Below, one piece after another: positions 60,507-64,000 of a stretch of 64,000 nt of DNA; the stretch's first letter is position 1; every line of letters starts with the position of its first letter. Under the pieces are notes generated by a model, which saw nothing but the letters and a program-made list of their open reading frames with translations, had not been told where the DNA came from and searched no databases. Where the stretch lies: contig NC_061510.1 in the NCBI RefSeq assembly GCF_022539505.1, positions 94,132,292 through 94,196,291 on the forward strand. Reading direction: 5' to 3'. A program made the translations under genes and the position numbers. This DNA is from Lolium rigidum. Its lineage: Eukaryota > Streptophyta > Magnoliopsida > Poales > Poaceae.

Positions 60507-62531
60507 TCGACCGAACGATTCAAGCGGAGGGTTGTTAAACAATGGCGCGCGTTGTCTTAGCTCCAATTTTTAAAGCACATACTATATGATATATCAATCA
60601 TATCTTCATGACCATGCTACGATTGAACGACTGAGAATCAAGAGTCTACGCAGGCAAGTACAATCAGTGCAGTGCCGAGCTAGCGTACTTGTTTATCTTC
60701 CTTTTTAGAATAGCTTTTCTCACGTTGGCTTTTTTCCTTTTTGTTCTTTGTCAAATTTTTATCTACCAGCGGCAACTCGAGTTTGTCATGTGCTTCTTAC
60801 TTGAGGTCGGAAAGTTCGCGTAGAAAGAGCTCCCTTCTGCCGCCAAGTCCATTGGTCCCGCGAAAATTAGCTCCACTAGATTTAGATGTGCGCCTTGGCG
60901 CACGACCCCGTGGAGGTCATGTCAATGTATATTTTGTATAACGACAACAAAAATCTGCTTATATAATATTACATTTCTTAAGTTTCACAAAGCAATGCCG
61001 CGGACCAAATGTACCAAAATAGGTGTTCAATCAAATGGACAGGTATATGGGCAAAACAATTCTGTTGTTCGGGTGTTGTGGCCGAAAAATAACATATAAA
61101 TATACAAATAGATCCAAAAGACTAAAAAGTTCAGTGACAATGTGCAACCACAATATAGTAAAAGGCATAAGATATACACCTTTTGTGCATAAGCTGCTCT
61201 TTCCCTGCAGTAGATGATGAAAACAAAAAGTTAATCTTGCCCACTTGAACCAAATACCTATAAAGCAAATATTTCAGAAGTATATCATTAAAAAAAAAGG
61301 ATCCGTTGTGAAAGATTGAGCAGAACAGAGTGTATATCTTCCATTTCATTATTTCAGCCAAGGCTTTTTTGAGTGCACATTGAATCATGACAGCGAAGTG
61401 GTAAAAGTGACTGGCAATGATAAGTTGATAGCTATTAAATGTTATCTCTTATCTTATCAAATCCATCAGGTAAGAATTAACACAATGTTTTTTCTGAGAA
61501 TTAAAAAAGCTCCGGAATGAACAAACAAACCTAGTAAGCACATAAATCTGATGCTATATCATTTTTCCTTATACACGAGGACCATAAATAAGCAAGTCTA
61601 GGTATTTTCCCAATGTATTTAAAATGTACTTGTTAGGTAGCTTCTACTGATCCATGCACCAAAACCTAGAAAAAAAGAGAAGAGATTCAGCTATAGGTAT
61701 CTAAATAACACTTGCTAAATATAATTAATAATAATAACTATCAAAGTTTGTGGTAGCATGTCCAACCTTAGGTGGATAAATATGTAAAGCTTCTTCAAAT
61801 AATATCAAAAATGCAAGTGGTTCAGTAGACATGAGAAGACAAAACACTCAAGAGAGGGAAAAAATTACTTCAAGTGAATCATGTTCGGCTAACCTAGATA
61901 GCAGATCATCAAAAAGCTCTTACATCGCACACTTAAAATAAAAATATTCCATGGTCAGATAAAGGTCAGATAAATATTTAATTTCATCGGATCAACACAT
62001 ACATTTATGTGTGCGGAAAAACTTTTTGTGAGGTAATCATATAATTCTAGTTTGTTTACCGCAAAGCAATATACGAAATGATGTGTTCTTCTAGGTCAAC
62101 CTGATAACCCTATTTAACCAATGCGGTGAGAGCACATATCTAAGTAAAAAAGTACTTAGATCCACTATTGCGACAAATATGGCTCAATGGAGAAGATAAG
62201 AACCAAGATCAACGGATTATAAATGTTTAAACACAGTAGTGAATCAAGGAAGATTGCCATCAACACCACTATGCTGCATTTATTAAATATATTTAGGAAA
62301 AATTGACCGACATACATCAAAATATAAGGAAACCAATTGCACTGTTTTAGAAAAGCATAACAGAATTTCTTGGGAAACCAGGAAAGAAATCAGTTTGTGG
62401 CAATGGCATCACCTTGCCTTCTTCTCCGTATCAGCCAGCAGACCCATTTTGCAACACCTCCGGTAGTCGGTGACCATGCTCTACCTCAATCCAACCTACG
62501 GAAGATAGAAATTGACCAAAAGGCAACGGCG
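60507..62531. other. Intergenic region right of the CXE gene
   Basis: 3' UTR is expected in the first few hundred bases, but no clear poly(A) signal was seen. Around 60885-60905 there is a short inverted repeat (TGTGCGCC...GGCGCACGA). The remainder is AT-rich; I see no gene or element with defined ends. Confidence 0.4.
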
Positions 62532-62800
62532 GTGAGGCAATGATCTTTTTTGAGAAAACCCAAAAAAAATTTGCATTTCATTTCATTAAAAACAAGGGAA
62601 GAGTTAGTTGTTACAATCCTCCTAAGAGGCCATGGTTCTGAAAAGATAAACAGAGATTACAACTCAGTGGATATCCCAGGTGGGCGGCAGGAGGACACGT
62701 AGGCTCGACGCGCCAGCTCTGAACCAAAGGGCAGCTTCGTCTCTGACCTTGGCGATGACATTGCGGACAGATGTTTCAGCTCCATGTGAGGCAATGATCT
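62532..62800 (-). mobile_element. Short 5'-truncated LINE 3' end
   Basis: Insert 62547-62785 (239 bp) between perfect 15-bp TSDs GTGAGGCAATGATCT (62532-62546 and 62786-62800). It starts with a T run on the plus strand, so the element lies on the minus strand with its tail at left. Too short to code. Confidence 0.8.
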
Positions 62801-63013
62801 AAAACCATATGCAATGCAAAGTATCTTACAACCACTTCTGTTTTAGCAGCTACTCTGATGGTATAAACTGCATACTACACACACAAAAAACATGGTTCAA
62901 AGCTTCTAACTGTCAACGTGATCAAGTAAAATTAAATTTGAATATTTTTATGAACTGAGGATTCATAGCAGTTATTTTATTCTAGATAGTCGTACTGGAC
63001 ATAGAATTCATTT

Positions 63014-63420
63014 TTGTTTCATATAACTGCTGCCCAACTACTGCCCCTTGCTGTCAAAATGGCAGGCAAACTACCCACCTGGAAATCAAGATTGATGCAA
63101 AAACCAGGGAGGTTGGCTCTGGTGAAGTCTGTATTTGGTGCGATCCCAATCCACCAATTTCTGGTGTTGGCACCGCCCAAAAAAATCCTGAAGCTGATGG
63201 AGAAAATAGAGGGAGCTTTCTTGTGGGAAGACCGCGCCGCTGCCAATGGCGGGAGCTGCCATGTCAATTGGCGAAAAGTGAGTCGGCCAACTTCACTTGG
63301 CGGCCTCGGCGTCTAGAATCGCCAGTGTTGACATCTTGCCAGGGACTGACCGACCACGGCGAACCCCACCACTGCACCTCCAGTCGTGGCTCAACATTGC
63401 AGATGCGATCTTAGAGTAGA
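63014..63420 (+). pseudogene. LINE ORF2 fragment (after the RT domain), decayed
   Basis: Open from 63014 to 63316. The similar part starts near 63056 (VKMAGKLPTWKSRLMQKPGR) and shows LALVKSVFGAIPIHQFLV, EGAFLWEDRAAANGG and NWRKVSRPTSLGGLGV, all typical of the stretch that follows the RT domain in plant L1-like LINEs. Stop at 63314-63316, then broken frames. No 5' part, tail or TSD was identified. Isolated relic. Confidence 0.8.
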
Positions 63421-64000
63421 GCCCAAGGCAGATATCATGAACGAAAAATCAATGACATGCCATGCCTATTACATCTATCATTTCGTGACAAACAATCGAG
63501 CCTAATAACAAAAGATGAATTGTAATGAAGAACCGGTCATTATCCCTAGCACTCATTACCTGTCTTTTTTTTTTGCAAAATGCAAACTCAAATTTAATAA
63601 GAAGAATTAAAGAGCATTTCCGGCCTCTCAAAACAGAGCACTTCAAACAGTTTGGACAACCTTGAAGCTGCTGGTAAACAAAAGCAAATCCTAAAGGTTT
63701 ATGAAAGTTGATGATAAACAACTAAGCAAATCAAGCACATGAAGAATAGTTACAGGAGTAGATTACCTATATGATCTTAGGTCCATTAGTTGAGTGATAT
63801 AAATTGAAGATCAAAAAAATAGAAAACGTTTGTTGTACCTAAATTAGCAACAATAGGTTATACAATACAGAAGAAACTGAGTATGATACATATAAGAGTG
63901 GAATGGTTCTGCTATTTATAGATGCAGTGACAATGGGTGCTTTGTATATAAGAATGGAAAGTGACTTGATAATCGGCAGGTAGTTCCATACAACAGGGAC
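63421..64000. other. Intergenic sequence at the right edge
   Basis: AT-rich. A run of 11 T at about 63566-63576 followed by AAATGCAAACTCAAATTTAAT could be another LINE 3' end on the minus strand, but a matching duplication is not clear. No gene seen. Confidence 0.35.

Noticed and set aside
59346..60566. 406-codon open frame on the minus strand over the CXE gene
   Set aside because: Shadow of a very GC-rich gene; the plus-strand frame has clear family motifs, the minus frame none.
60885..60905. Helitron-like hairpin end near TGTGCGCC...GGCGCACGA
   Set aside because: No CTRR end follows and no matching 5' TC end was found.
63566..63770. Second short LINE 3' end on the minus strand
   Set aside because: A T run is present, but the only candidate duplication (ATTACCT) is short and may be chance.

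Overview
The window looks like a large grass genome, most likely Pooideae (Triticeae or a close ally such as Avena or Lolium). I infer this from the LTR families present (abundant Triticeae-type LTRs beginning TGATACGTC), from tRNA-Asp primed gypsy elements, and from one GC-rich intronless gene. About 58.8 kb on the left is a stack of nested transposable elements. The only intact cellular gene I can support is a carboxylesterase-family (CXE) gene at 59502-60506 (+).

Nesting was reconstructed from LTR ends and target-site duplications (TSDs). Element A is a 5'-truncated Tat-type Ty3/gypsy element whose pol reads on the minus strand (4823-7354, continued at 24035-24112) and which carries an antisense, intron-containing extra gene on the plus strand (1-4332). 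A was hit by a solo LTR (443-1843, TSD GCGTT) and by element B of the same LTR family (7355-24034). B in turn holds element C (12270-19203, TSD GGTAC). Beside A lies a non-LTR element K (24125-58778, 12-bp TSD). K was opened by element F (24150-56097, TSD CCGAC) and by a further F-family LTR, J (56886-58175). F holds a roughly 6-kb solo LTR G (26073-46351, TSD GTTTA), a solo LTR H (51670-53273, TSD CACTA), a MITE-like repeat and a LINE-like insert (49638-50746). G holds elements E (27686-35924) and D (37325-43379, TSD CCGAG).

B, E and F look like Athila-group elements that carry gag and protease only. None shows reverse transcriptase, RNase H or integrase. B and F have a second ORF preceded by a splice-acceptor-like signal. 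C and D are short relatives with one unknown ORF ending in a hydrophobic segment. Every coding region in the stack is damaged except the C ORF.

Right of the stack, about 0.6 kb of flank leads to the CXE promoter. The CXE product keeps the HGGG oxyanion motif and the Asp and His of the triad, but has His where the nucleophile Ser should be. From 60507 to the end the sequence is mostly unrecognised intergenic DNA with a 239-bp LINE 3' end (TSD 15 bp) and a decayed LINE reverse-transcriptase fragment. I found no CRISPR array, rRNA, tRNA gene or prokaryotic-type operon.

The most unusual pattern that crosses all families is single-base switching at CAG/CTG sites between repeat copies (CAG versus CGAG or CGG). 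It may reflect a sequencing or assembly bias in methylated DNA.
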